64,000 nucleotides of DNA from Welwitschia mirabilis (Eukaryota > Gnetophyta > Gnetopsida > Welwitschiales): NCBI GenBank assembly GCA_051453625.1, contig JBOZIK010000001.1, positions 285,840,974 to 285,904,973 of the forward strand, written 5' to 3'. Positions 48,335 through 58,528 of this stretch are shown here, piece after piece; position 1 is the stretch's first letter, and the number at the start of each line of letters is the position of its first letter. The notes beneath the pieces are model-generated. The model saw only the letters and a program-made list of their open reading frames with translations, ran no database searches and was not told the origin of the DNA. A program made the position numbers and the translations under genes.

Positions 48335-48532
48335 TCGTGTCTCAGTCCTAGTGTGGCTGATCATCCTCTCAAACTAGCTACTGATCATCGCCTTGGTAAG
48401 TCATTGCCTCACCAACTAACTAATCAGATGTGAGCCCCTCCTCGAGCGGATTCCTTCTTTTCACTCCTCAGCCTATGGGGTATTAGCAACCATTTCCGGC
48501 TATTGTTCCCCTCCCAAGGGTAGGTGTTCGAG
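47258..48532 (-). rRNA. rrn16: plastid 16S rRNA, nearly complete (NUPT, pseudogene)
   Basis: About 1.27 kb of 16S rRNA in reverse orientation, from just inside the 3' end (ACGAGCGGTGTGTACAAGGC, 47318) to the 5' domain (CCCTCCCAAGGGTAGGT, 48508-48525). Diagnostic blocks include GGGCCCCAGTCAATTCCTTT (47757), GACTACTGGGGTCTCTAATT (47885) and CTGCTGCCTCCCGTAGGAGT (48310). It lacks about 30 bases near 47430 compared with plastid 16S, and the 5' end and extreme 3' end. Many C/T and G/A changes show nuclear decay. The open frames across it are chance. Confidence 0.93.
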
Positions 48533-48839
48533 ACTATATTTAAATGAATAGAGTGAATGATAAAGCTTATATGAAAATTTTTCAATTAAGTTCACATGTT
48601 GGACTTCTCTCTTATTAACAAATTTTACTTCTTCATCTTTGTGTTTAGAACTATTTATTTTTTTGGATTACTATGCAAAATTGACTCTTATAGTATTTTC
48701 ATTCTCTCTTCAATGGGGTGATGTTATATAAATAAAGTTGATTTAGTTCTTTTTTTAAGTTTTTTTTATCAGCCATATCTTTTTTTATAGCATTAAAAAC
48801 TCTAATAGTGTACTTCTTGTTACCAATATGACATTCCAT
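48533..48839 (-). other. Athila element 3 pol, decayed linker next to the NUPT
   Basis: Sequence following protease on the minus strand, decayed and AT-rich. The junction with the plastid insert (about 48533, after GGTAGGTGTTCGAGAC) is read through without N, so the right NUPT border is real sequence. Confidence 0.5.
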
Positions 48840-49180
48840 TAATCTAGCTGATGTGTCTATGATGCAATGGACGGTTGCATAAAAGGCTCTTTCTAAAAGT
48901 AGAGGATAATTTTTATCATGTTATACTTCAATTATAGTCACATCTAGAGGATAAAAGACTTATTCTATTTAGAAAACTAAGTTTTTAATGATTCCTACAA
49001 GTTTTCTGGTTGATGTATTAGTTAATTATAAGGTGATTTGTGTAGGTTCAATTATTTCTTTTAAGCTAAGTCTCTTACAAAGATGAAGAGAGATGATATT
49101 TACACTTCCTCCTATGTTAATTAAAGCTTTTATAATTTTCTTATTCCTTCTAAAGTAATACTTGCTATTACTATTCTAGA
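48840..49180 (-). pseudogene. aspartic protease remnant of Athila element 3
   Basis: On the minus strand: KALINIGGSVNIISLHLCKR (about 49131-49072), then PTQITL*LTNTSTRKLVGII, YPLDVTIIEV, and YPLLLERAFYATVHCIIDTS with ARLMECHIGN. These follow the gypsy protease order (A.IDLGAS.N, PT.ITLQLADRS, PVDFVVL, PIILGRPFLATA.A.ID). The catalytic Asp is Asn here as in element 2, by a single G-to-A change. Confidence 0.8.
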
Positions 49181-49879
49181 ATCTTTAAATTTATGAGCCT
49201 TATTTATGACTAAGTTAGAGATGAATTGTACAAAAAAGACTTTATGAGGGATAATATATTCTTGTTTTCTTCTAATTAGATCTTTTCACAACTTAGCATA
49301 CTTAGGATTTTCTTACAAGAGTTTTTAAAAAGGTGAGTTAATATTATTATCTTATGTTAAGGCTTTTAAGTACTCATTAAAAGTAGGATTTGTATTTAGT
49401 TTATTAAGTCAAGGAGTAACTTGTCTTTTTATTTTATTCTTTTGTGAAGGCTTATCTAAAGTTGAAGGTAAATTATATGTTTTCAATATTTCTATGTTCT
49501 CTCTTTCTCACCTTATTCATCATTTTTAAAAGTTAAAGTCTCATGGGTAGGTGGTGTTATATAAACTACATTATAATCTCTTGTTACTTTATTTGGATTT
49601 GTAAAAGTTTGAATTATAAAAGATTCTTATGGTATTTGAATGACTAATATTGATTGTTGAAATATATTAACTAAATTTTTCATGGTTGTCTTAGTTATTT
49701 CTTATGTTTTTCTCAAGTCATCCATTATGTTTGTAATTACTTTAGCTTTATTTTTAAAGTTTAAGAATCTTGATTGGAAGTTATTTGGTTAGAATCATAA
49801 ATTATTGAATCTATTCTCAAACGGTTTTCAATTTGATTACCCACACATTTCTTATTGATATTGCATTTTATTTTGAAAA
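49181..49879 (-). other. gag-protease linker of Athila element 3
   Basis: Variable Asn/Lys-rich linker between gag knuckle and protease. No motif. Confidence 0.5.
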
Positions 49880-50800
49880 TTTTAAGGCCTTTGATTAAAT
49901 GCACATACTTCTTCAAGTATTTTATCTTTATGTATTAGTAACAAGGGACATCCTTTTGTTATATGAGAGTTATCTTTACATATATCACATGGTGATGTTA
50001 TATTTTTCTCATTTATTATCTTTGCATCCAAAATCATTTGAGTATATTTCTCTAAAGAAAGAGTGAAATCTTTGATTACATTTATTGAATTATTTTGAAC
50101 TTCCTCCTTATCATGTTTTACTTCTTTTATGTTCTTTATCATTTGATCTATAATTTGATTTTATTTAAAAGTTGGTTTAGGCCAATTAAGTTTGACTAAT
50201 TTCAACAAGATATTCCAATAACATTTATGAATTCTCTAGATGTAAGTTAATCAAGTTTCCATCACAATAAATGTTTATAAGTTGTTTAGTTTTCTTATTT
50301 AAATCATTGTAAAAATAATTTATTAATTGTTCTTTAGGAAACTCATCAATATATTTGGAATTCATAGATAAAATAAATCATTTATATGTTGTGGTAATAT
50401 CCTTATTAGGTTGTTGTTAAAATTTATGACTTCCTTTCTTATTTTTTTTTATCATTCTCTCACTCATAAATCCTTTTCTAAGGGTTTATTGTACTTGACT
50501 CTAGGTTTTAAGATTTTTATGAGGTATGGTTTAAGCTAAAGTTTTGTTCTATCTCTATGTATGATAGAAAAGATAATCATAAAGTTTATATTACTAATTT
50601 AGTTTTTTTCATGCCCTAAAGTAAGCACTAATTATTCTATGTTGGTGTGATATTGAATAGGATCTTCATTAGGTTCTCCTCAAAATGTTGAATAGGCATC
50701 TAAGTTTTCTACTTCTACATCATCACTAGAAAGTAAGTTAAAAGGGGTTTGGATTTCATGTTTTTTTATTAGTAATTAAATCCCTAAGTAAAACATTATT
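49880..50800 (-). pseudogene. gag remnant of Athila element 3 with intact zinc knuckle
   Basis: Minus-strand gag homologous to those at 29871 and 33391. The N-terminal block (SAYSTF-type, about 50710-50690) and the core between 50160 and 50500 are decayed. An 86-codon open frame at 49882-50142 ends with a fully conserved CX2CX4HX4C knuckle, CDICKDNSHITKGC (49948-49989), followed by PLL. This is the only complete knuckle in the window. The upstream core contains stops, so the whole protein is not made. Confidence 0.85.
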
Positions 50801-51540
50801 ATTTGGATTTGAATTTTTATTACAAGCTTTCATCGCAATTAAAATATTAAAATATGCTACTTATTTTTGTTTTTCATTGATTTAAACATAGGTGAAGAAA
50901 ATTAATTTGCTTCTACACTAATGCTTTCTTTTGAAAAATCAAATTTTAAAATAATGAAAGATGAAAAATATTCTTGCTCAACTTTTGAAAGTCCTTGTAT
51001 ACCTAAGGTATTCATACTTGAGTTAAATTTAGTATTAACCAAACATTCTCTAATATTTTTCTTCATCAGGATTTGCTCCCTCTAATACTTCTTCTTTTTA
51101 CTTAAGTGTACCATGTTCCTACATGCTCAATAGTGTGCCTACAATTATTACCTCTGTTGTTGCTTGAATGATGATCTAGATGACTACTTCATGAAATAGA
51201 AAATAGAAAATAGAGAAAAATAGAAATAAAAATAAAGTAGAAACTAAAATTTATTTATCTATGTCATGTAAAAGATAGAGAAGATGATATCAACTTGTTA
51301 GAAGTGAAAAACTAAAAATAAAAAACTATGGAAAATTTTTAGAAAAATCATAACCCTTTGCTATCTTCTGCCTAGTTATCTAGATGATAAATATGATGAT
51401 AGGATGTTATTTATGGAATACAAACAAACAAAATGGTATAATATTTATAGTAAAAATATAATTCTACTATAAATAAATTCCTAAATTGAAATCCAAGGAG
51501 CTTATCTAGGTAATGATAATCCTCAAAATCCTTACATCCA
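50801..51540 (-). other. leader of Athila element 3
   Basis: Untranslated leader between primer site and gag, on the minus strand. It carries the same ATCATC/GATGAT hairpin words (51361-51405) as the leaders of elements 1 and 2. Confidence 0.5.
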
Positions 51541-51558
51541 TCCTTGATAATAATATCA
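51541..51558 (-). promoter_or_regulatory. primer-binding site of Athila element 3 (decayed)
   Basis: The minus strand reads TTGATATTATTATCAAGGA directly after the LTR end. Against TGGCGCCGTTGCCGGGGA, nearly every difference is C-to-T or G-to-A, including all CpG positions. Confidence 0.65.
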
Positions 51559-51561
51559 AGA

Positions 51562-52797
51562 TGTTGTAGTGCATGCTTATGTAATTATTTATGTCCCTAA
51601 TTAAATCTTATCAATCACAAATATTTGCATGACATGCATACTAGTATAGATAGGAGTTAACTCAAATGTCATAATCCATTGAAGTACTAGGCTTGAAGAT
51701 AAAAAATTAATTTTCATGAAGTATTTTCATGTATTTATTTTTATGATTTAATAATAAAACTAAATAATGCAAGAAAACAAATATGATATGTAATATATAT
51801 ATATACATAAACTACCTTAACTACAATATCTATCTACCCTATATAACCTAGATTAATCAAGAAAGCTATCACTAATTCTAACCAACCTAGGCTATTAATT
51901 ACATCAAATAAAATATGGAAAAAATGCAATGATTAAGCTAGGAAATATAAAATGCAATTCAATTCAAATCCTAAACTAATTATTTCAACCTTAACAAATG
52001 TTCTCATTAGTGACCTATATCAATCATGAAACTAACATGAAATCATAACCAATATAAAGAATAAGGGATATGTATATGAATATATATAAAACTAAAAGAA
52101 TCTTTTCATTAAAGTTGAACAACATTCTATTACAAAGTAGTAGCACTTTAATGAAGAAGACATAGTCCAATACCAAAGGAAGACTCCTCTCTATAACTAA
52201 TGGATGGACCTCATACCCTTCGATCTTCTGTCATGATAAATTAGGTGCTAAATAGAATAAACTTAGGGAGAGGACAAAGGAAATATTTATTTACAATAAC
52301 AGATTCTAAAAACAACAAATCTAATAGACACAACAGAAATCCTAATAGTGCATAGGAGGCACATGACATATTAAACAAGTTTGATGAAGTCTAGTGCATT
52401 GACTAAAATTAGGTATCATCCTACTAGTTGTATAAATGATGGTAGGCATGATATAACATCAAGAGAGTTCCATATTTAGCCTCCATTTTAGTACATCCAG
52501 CATCCTTATTAGCATGCAATTGGTGTTATCTATATTGTTATCCAGATGAGGGATTGGACTATAGTATTTTTGAAGCCCTTCATCAAGTTAAAATGACCTT
52601 GTAGTTCATTAATTTCTCCTAAAAATGTAAAGTATCAGATATTTATTCAAAATTCCTCCAAATGTACTAGTAGCTATGCATTTTCATGAGTTTTACCTTG
52701 TCTCTCAATAATCGATGTTTTTCACTTAAACCTATCTAAAAGTCCTACATGATTACTTGAAATACTCCATTAAAACATATAATTCATCATTGAAACA
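51562..52797 (-). mobile_element. 5' LTR of Athila element 3
   Basis: An uninterrupted 1236-bp LTR on the minus strand, starting TGTTTCAATG (52797) and ending GCACTACAACA (51562). It shows the unfilled sequence of the site where elements 1 and 2 inserted into the partner LTR. Confidence 0.85.
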
Positions 52798-53030
52798 ATA
52801 TCCATAAGGGGAAGAGAGTTCTACCTTGGGAGAAGCATCTCAATTATATATAAGGTTTGTTATGCTTTTATAGGTTAAAAATATTTAAATGTATGAGAGA
52901 AAGCTATAATTTATGTGTGAGGAACCAATTTAATCCAATAAGATATTTATTATATAATTTTTAATTTATTTTTAGCAAAATTTATTTTTGTTATATCTCA
53001 TTCATCCCTCACCTCTAAGTTTAATAATTA
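52798..53030 (+). mobile_element. 5' LTR of copia element 4, second part
   Basis: ATATCCATAAGGGGAAG continues the LTR broken at 27344; the intact LTR has TAATCCTTGAAGGGAAG (11639-11655). It ends GTTTAATAATTA, like the LTR end at 11899, and is followed by the primer site. Confidence 0.8.
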
Positions 53031-53035
53031 TTAAG

Positions 53036-53047
53036 TGGCATCAGAGA
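53036..53047 (+). promoter_or_regulatory. primer-binding site of copia element 4 (tRNA-iMet)
   Basis: TGGCATCAGAGA differs from the plant copia primer site TGGTATCAGAGC at two bases, and lies six bases after the LTR end. Confidence 0.75.
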
Positions 53048-53102
53048 GGGTATTCATAAAAAGAAGTAACATACTTGAGTGAACTATGAAGTNNNNNNNN
53101 NN

Positions 53103-54240
53103 AAGTGAGTGCCATCTTTCAAACCTCCACTTTTTAATGGGATTAACTATGCCTATCCAAAGATGAGGATGTGGTTATACTTAAAGTCATATGAGTTTTA
53201 TGTTTGATAAAGTATTAAAGGTGGATATTTAAAATCTACAGAAACCATAATAGATGCTATAAGAAATTTCATTACACAAATTAAACCTAAAAGGAATTAG
53301 AAAGATAAAGAAAAGATATCTTTCATATATGACTTAAAAGAAAAGAATGCTTTCTACTTAGTCCTTACAATGGAGGAATCCAACAGAATAGCTAGATGCA
53401 AAATTGCATAAAAAATATGAAACGTTCTGGGGAGGACATATAAAAGAACCTCCATCATCAAGTAATTAAAACTTCTTATCTAGATAAATTAGTTTAAAAA
53501 AATGAAGATGAATAATGACGAAAGAGTACATAAATACTTCACAAAATCTCTAATATAGTGAATGCTATATGTGACATTGGTAAAAAGCTTATTAAGACTA
53601 AGCTAATCTAAAGAGTTATTAGATCCTTAACTTCAAAATACAAGCCTAAAATAATAGCTATGAAGAAATTAAGATACTTTGAATCAATGAAGATTAAATA
53701 AGTATAAAATGATTTAACTACTTTTGATATGACTCTTATTCAATATGGTGATCTAAAAGAGAATCCTATTGCTAGTGAAACTAGTAAGAATACAAGCAAA
53801 TTTTGAAAGAAAATATAAAGGAAGAATCAAATGGAGATAACTCTGAAGATTATGTGGATGAAGAAATTACTCTTATGATAAGGAGACTTAAAATACTTCT
53901 TTTACAAAACAATAACAAAAATTAAAACCATTAAAAATCATTCAAATTTCAAGCTACAGGTAAGTTCAAATATTTTCAAGTTAGAATGTTGAGATTGTGG
54001 AGGATAAGGACACATAGCCTTGAAATGAATAGCTTTAATAGATTACAAGAAAAATCATAAAAGAAAGAGCCTAAAAAAGGTACATCTTCATTCATAGGAT
54101 GGAATGATGATGAGGATGCAACTAAAGTAGAAACGTCTAATGATAAAAGGATCATCCATTCTACATAGCCATTGTACATACGTAAAAAAGAAAGTAATAA
54201 AGAAAAGAATAATTTGAATTAGATAGTGCAGGTGAGATGG
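53103..54240 (+). pseudogene. copia element 4 gag remnant
   Basis: Starts after a 10-N gap (53093-53102) with VPSFKPPLFNGINYAYPKMR (53109-53168), the conserved gag entry (PPLF.G.NY.YWK.RM) of copia elements; the Trp codon is CCA. Further on, IRSLTSKYKPKIIAMKKLRY (about 53608-53675) matches the LRSLP..F..KV.AIEE block. The zinc knuckle at about 53983-54027 reads EC*DCGG*GHIALK*; its spacing is CX2CX4HX4C but two spacers and the last Cys are stop codons. A downstream basic region follows (KKGTSSFIGWNDDEDA). Confidence 0.85.
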
Positions 54241-54830
54241 GTATGAAACTTCAAGATAGGTATGATATAATTTCTAAAAGAATTCATTAAGCTGTAAAAA
54301 ATATATGATAAAATGAAAATGTTACTTCATTTCCATGAATTAGCATGTGAATAAGAAAGACATTCTTGCAATAGATTATCATTTGAACACTTGGATCTTA
54401 AAGCTAAAATTAATAAAATTATGTATGAATTAAAGCATATTATATAAGAACTTTTTAACTTAAAATTAATTAATGAGAAGTTTATCCAAGGGAAGGATAC
54501 ATTAAACATCATGCTTGGATAATGCAAAGCCTGAAATGATAAATGTCATTTAGGTTACAATAAATCCTCCACTAGTACTTTAGCTTCTATGTTCAACAAA
54601 GGGAGCTATAAATCAAGATATGAGTATATAGTTTATACTAATAATATTATAAGTTATTATTACTATAAATAAGACCATTATCAATTTAATTATCCAATTA
54701 AATTTAAAACTAGATATTGCATTAACAATGTCAAAAGGTCAAGAAGTATGGCACAATGTTTTGTATAAGCTAAACTAAAGAAAATATGGATTCCAAAATT
54801 AAGATAAAATCTATTAGCTTAATTTTCACT
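54241..54830 (+). pseudogene. copia element 4 coil-rich gag tail / linker
   Basis: Helix-prone region with heptad-like Leu/Lys/Glu spacing, e.g. HLDLKAKINKIMYELKHII (54392-54448) and FNLKLINEKF. Sirevirus-type copia elements carry such a coiled-coil between knuckle and protease. It ends with KKIWIPKLR (54779-54805), corresponding to the KKIWVPK block just upstream of protease. Confidence 0.6.
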
Positions 54831-56016
54831 ACATGTAATAGAGAAACATGCCTAGTATGTGGATAATAAGTGTTCAAGACATATGACTAGAGATAAATCT
54901 AGCTTTACCACCTTGATAGAGTAAGACAAAGGAGTGACCATATTTGACAATAATATTGAGGAACCTATGAAAGATATTAGAACCATTAGAGGAGGTAAAT
55001 AACCTAAGGTAAAATATGTTTCTTTATAGAAGGATTATAACATAATTTACTAAATGATAGTCAATTATGCAATGCAAATGTTTCTTTTACTTTTACTAAA
55101 TATGATTATGTTAGCAAAGAATATAACTCAATCAAAGTCATATTTGTTGAATTGAAGAAAAAAACTAATGTTTACATCACTACTTTATAAGATATTTTTA
55201 ACAAGGAAATCAAATGTCTATTAAGTACTACAAGTGAAATGAAGTTATGACATAAGAAGCTTGGATACATAAGCAAAGACTTCTTGAAATTTTATCTTCA
55301 AAAGAAATGATAAGAGAAATTTTTAAGTTGTAAAGCCTTCATAATTAGGTTCCTTAAAAATAAAAGTAAATAAGGATAAGATTTAGTAAGAAAAATACTA
55401 TCATAACTAAATGTCCTTTAGATCTTTTAAATCTTGATATTATTAATTCATCTTCTACATAAAGTCTCAGCAAGAAAATATATTATCTAACTGTTGTTGA
55501 TGACTACTCTTATTTTACATGGATGGCCTTCCTTGCACATAAGGCTGAAGCATTTGAATTTTTCTCTAAGATGTGTGTCAGATTATAGAAACAAAAAGGG
55601 TGCAAGATCAAGATGATAAAAAGAAATAATGGTACTAAATTTAAAAATGAAAAGTTTAAATATTTTTATGAATAGTTGATATTCTTCACCAAATCTCTAT
55701 ACCAAGAACTCCATAACCAAATGGAGTTTCCAAAAGAAATAATAAAGCTCTAAATAAAATGGAAAAAATAATGATGTATGATAAATTGATTTCTTATTAT
55801 TTTTGGGTAAAATCCATTAAAACTACATGTTACATTTTCAATTACGTTTTAATTAGACATTTAACTTCTAAAACTTCATACAAACTATGATCTAGTAAAA
55901 AACCATTAGTAAGTTATTTTCATACATTTGGATCAACATGTTTTATCTGAATTGAAAATAATAATCTAACAAAATTTGATTCTAAAGTTGATAGTGACAT
56001 TTTTGTAGGATATTCC
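54831..56016 (+). pseudogene. copia element 4 protease and integrase remnant
   Basis: YVDNKCSRHMTRDKSSFTTL (54857-54916) is the protease motif; DSG has become DNK by two G-to-A changes. GAG-pre-integrase and integrase follow, with MDGLPC, RNNGTKFKN (about 55622-55650, from DNGTEF), NGVSKRNNKALNKMEKIMM (55718-55775), FWVKSIKTTCYIFNYVLIRH, LVSYFHTFGSTCFI and FDSKVDSDIFVGYS (55975-56016). The frame is then interrupted by the LTR of element 5. It is the same copia family as element A. Confidence 0.9.
56012..56016 (+). repeat. target site duplication of element 5, left copy
   Basis: ATTCC immediately before the 5' LTR; the identical ATTCC follows the 3' LTR at 63238-63242. The host copia reads GGATATTCC…ATTCCATGATTAG, collapsing to one copy as in element A (GGATTACTCCATGGTTAG, 4790). 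Confidence 0.9.
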
Positions 56017-56169
56017 TATTAGATTATGTTTTATCAATTGATGTCAAACTAGTGTCTTTTGAATAGTAAAGTTTGTGTATTTTGTGCAAAAGATATTAAA
56101 GTTCTTGTAGGTTAAAACATGGTATTAAAATATGCACTAGAAATCTATTTATTCATTTACTATCTAAGA

Positions 56170-56660
56170 GGGGTCGACTAAATTTTTAAGGGGTTGACTG
56201 CACGTAAAGTAAATAAAAGAAAATGAACTACATCCAGAGGGGTCGACCAGACCTATAACTTGGAGAATCAGTGTTCCTAAACCAAATGGTAAGGGATTGA
56301 TCGAACTTTTATAGAGTCGATTAAATTTAAGAACCTGACAGACATTATCTCTAGATTAAATAATAAGGAGTTGATTGGACCTATGATGGGATCAACCAAA
56401 CCTGTGCACTAAGTAGCTACTACACTTGTACTGATCATCATAGGGTTAATCAAACCTATGACGGGGCCAATCAAATTTAATGCAAGAAAAAGGAAAATTT
56501 TTTTATCAAAAGACTAGGTGACTAGACTGGGGTTGATCAAATCTAGATGGAATTGATCAAACAAGAATACATAATAATTTGGGATGACTAAATCTCTCTC
56601 TCAGAAGACCTACATAACTCATGGCAAAACATGGATTGACCAGATTTTTATGGGGTTAAT
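56170..56660 (+). repeat. reiterated GGGGTCGAC(T/C)-A/G-GA motif in the LTR
   Basis: Copies at 56170 (GGGGTCGACTA), 56190 (GGGGTTGACTG), 56239 (GGGGTCGACCAG) and many decayed versions (GGGATCAACCAAAC, GGGGCCAATCAAA) at irregular 20-60 base intervals. The core GTCGAC is self-complementary. The same array fills 61870-62405 of the 3' LTR. Confidence 0.8.
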
Positions 56661-56790
56661 TGGATGGAATGGAAATGAAATTTTTTTAAACATTATGTAT
56701 CTGTTATCTAGCCATTAGATAGCTATTTTCTAGCCGTTTATAGCCATTGAAGGCATAATTCAAATGTACTAAATCTTAATAGCCTTTCTT

Positions 56791-56799
56791 TATAAATAG
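56791..56799 (+). promoter_or_regulatory. TATA box of element 5 5' LTR
   Basis: TATAAATAG; the matching site in the 3' LTR (about 62533) is altered to TATGAATAT. Confidence 0.6.
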
Positions 56800-57497
56800 C
56801 TAATCTATAGATAACCAATCAATCTTTTAAAACCACCTTCATTCAGCTAAATCTATTAGATCTAAAAGATTAAGCTGTGTATTTGTGTTGTTATCATTAT
56901 TGCATCTTGGCATCTAAATTTATGACTGAAGGAAATCTATCATTGGCATACTTTCTACATTTAAGGTCTAATTTAGAGCTTCATTAGTTGTAATTCTATA
57001 GGAGGAAAGATCCATTAATTATAAAGATGTCAGAACGAGTGATTTCTATGCTTTTGAGGCATCACTGCATCACTATGCTATTTGCTAAAGGTTGAGACTA
57101 AGCTTTAAAAGATCCATTCAAAATGTTAAGACTAAGCCTTCAAAAGTCTATTCTAAAGGTTGAGACTTAGCCTAGAAAACTTTGTTTTTAAAGGTTATAG
57201 ATGAACATAGAATACCTAGTGGAGTAACAGAGATCCAAGATCTAGATTGGGAGAAGCTAATCTTCAAAAGTGGAGTAGGGGATTTCCTAAACCATTATAA
57301 ATCTGGCTTGCATCAAAGTGGCAGTTTGAGCTTTCAGTTTTTTATTTTTTACTTTCAATATTTTATGATATTATGCACTTCCTAGAATAAGTTATTTATG
57401 TATGAAAGTTGTATTTAGATTGATTTCTTTCAGATTATTAGTTGATTTATTGAAAGAACCTATTCACGCCTCCTCTAGGGCTCTTAATCCTATCATT

Positions 57498-57509
57498 TAG
57501 TATCAGAGC
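57498..57509 (+). promoter_or_regulatory. primer-binding site of element 5 (tRNA-iMet)
   Basis: TAGTATCAGAGC, two bases after the LTR end, differs from the plant copia primer site TGGTATCAGAGC by one G-to-A. Confidence 0.85.
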
Positions 57510-57562
57510 TAAGTTGAGTCTATATTAGATTTTAACCAATCTTAATTTTAGAACATTAAAAA

Positions 57563-58528
57563 TGAGTAACCCTTATGATGGTTTTTCAACTGGGTATCCA
57601 CCTTTATTTGATGGATCGAACTATGCTTATTGGAAAGCTAGAATAAGAATATTTCTTAGATCTCTAGATGCCGACAAAGAAGAAGTCATCTACAAAGGTT
57701 ATACTATGCATATGATAACCTAAACTGATGCAAATGATAACACTATCCTAGTTTCCAAATCTTGAGACCAATGGATAGTCATAGACAAGTCATGGGCCAA
57801 CATAGATACCCATGCTCTTAATGGAAGTTTTAGTGTAGTGTGTGTAGATAAATTCAAATGAATAGTAAACTATAATCATGCTAAGAAAGCTTGGAATATT
57901 CTCAAAGTAGCACACGAGGAACCTTAACTATTAAATAAGCTAAACTTTAGATTTCATCTCTAAATTTGAAGATATCCATATGGATGAAGAAGAAACTTTG
58001 TAAGAATTTTTTGCTAGACTTACAGATATTGTGAACTCAATGGCAAGCCTAGGAGAACACATGGAGGAAAGAAAAGTAGTAAGGAAAGTATTGAGATTCC
58101 TATCCAAGAGATTCAAACCGAAGGTCATAGCCATAAAAAAGAACAAGAAAATTAATACAATGGCATTAGAAGAAATTCAAGTTAATTTGAAAACCTATAA
58201 GCTTAAATTTGTTAAAGATAAAAGTAAAGGTATTGCTTTAAAATATGTGCAAGAAGACTATAGATCTAATAGATCAGATGAGAAATTTGATGATAATAAA
58301 GTGGCTCTTCCAGCTAGAAGATTTAGAAAAATTCTTCATAGGAAGAAAAAGGAAGGAGAATTGAGCAGGAATGCAAAAAGAAGTCATCTAAAACAAGGAA
58401 GGAAGAAAGAAAAGAAAAAAGAAATCCAATGCTACTCATGCAAAGAATTTAGACGTATGGTCAATGAGTGTCCTAACATTAGGAGAGATAATAAAAAGTC
58501 AAATAATCCCTCATTTATGGCTACTTAG
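57563..58528 (+). pseudogene. element 5 gag
   Basis: The start ATG at 57563 gives MSNPYDGFSTGYPPLFDGSN followed by YAYWKARIRIFLRSL, the classic copia gag entry. It is readable for 53 codons to a stop. NGSFSVVCVDKFK, AKKAWNILKVAHEEP (57880-57925) and EEETL*EFFARLTDIVNSMA (57980-58045) follow across shifts. From 58031 a 165-codon open frame, the longest in the window, continues the family (RKVLRFLSKRFKPKVIAIKK, then a basic region) into the zinc knuckle CYSCKEFRRMVNEC (58432-58473), where the His of CX2CX4HX4C is Arg. It is a broken gag, probably not functional even in its open part. Confidence 0.9.

Larger units (their letters stand above)
27345..52797 (-). mobile_element. Athila-like element 3 with insertions (overall span)
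   Basis: Minus-strand Ty3/gypsy element. 5' LTR 51562-52797, primer site 51541-51558, gag 49880-50800, protease 48840-49180, then the plastid insert and gap. Integrase C-terminus is at 45061-45270 and the post-pol region at 42657-45060. The 3' LTR is in two halves (41978-42656 and 27345-27928) separated by the tandem Athila array. Outer flanks are ATACC (27340-27344) and ATATC (52798-52802), an imperfect 5-bp target duplication. RT, RNase H and most of integrase are absent. Confidence 0.8.
56017..57495 (+). mobile_element. 5' LTR of element 5
   Basis: It starts TATTAGATTATG (from TGTTAG) and ends TAATCCTATCA. It aligns along its length with 61721-63237: 'ATGTTTTA(T/C)CAATTGATGT', 'TGCACTAGAAA', 'TAGCCATTAG(A/G)TAG', 'ACTAAGCCTT', 'GGAGTAACAGAGAT'. 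TATA box at 56791. The 56170-56660 part carries an array of a GTCGAC-centred motif. LTR-LTR divergence is considerable, so the insertion is old. Confidence 0.9.

Noticed and set aside
45832-48532. Functional rRNA genes or bacterial contamination
   Set aside because: The sequence is plastid-type, truncated, joined to rpoC2 and rpl14 pieces, decayed at sites conserved in all functional 16S genes, and the right junction with Athila sequence is continuous.
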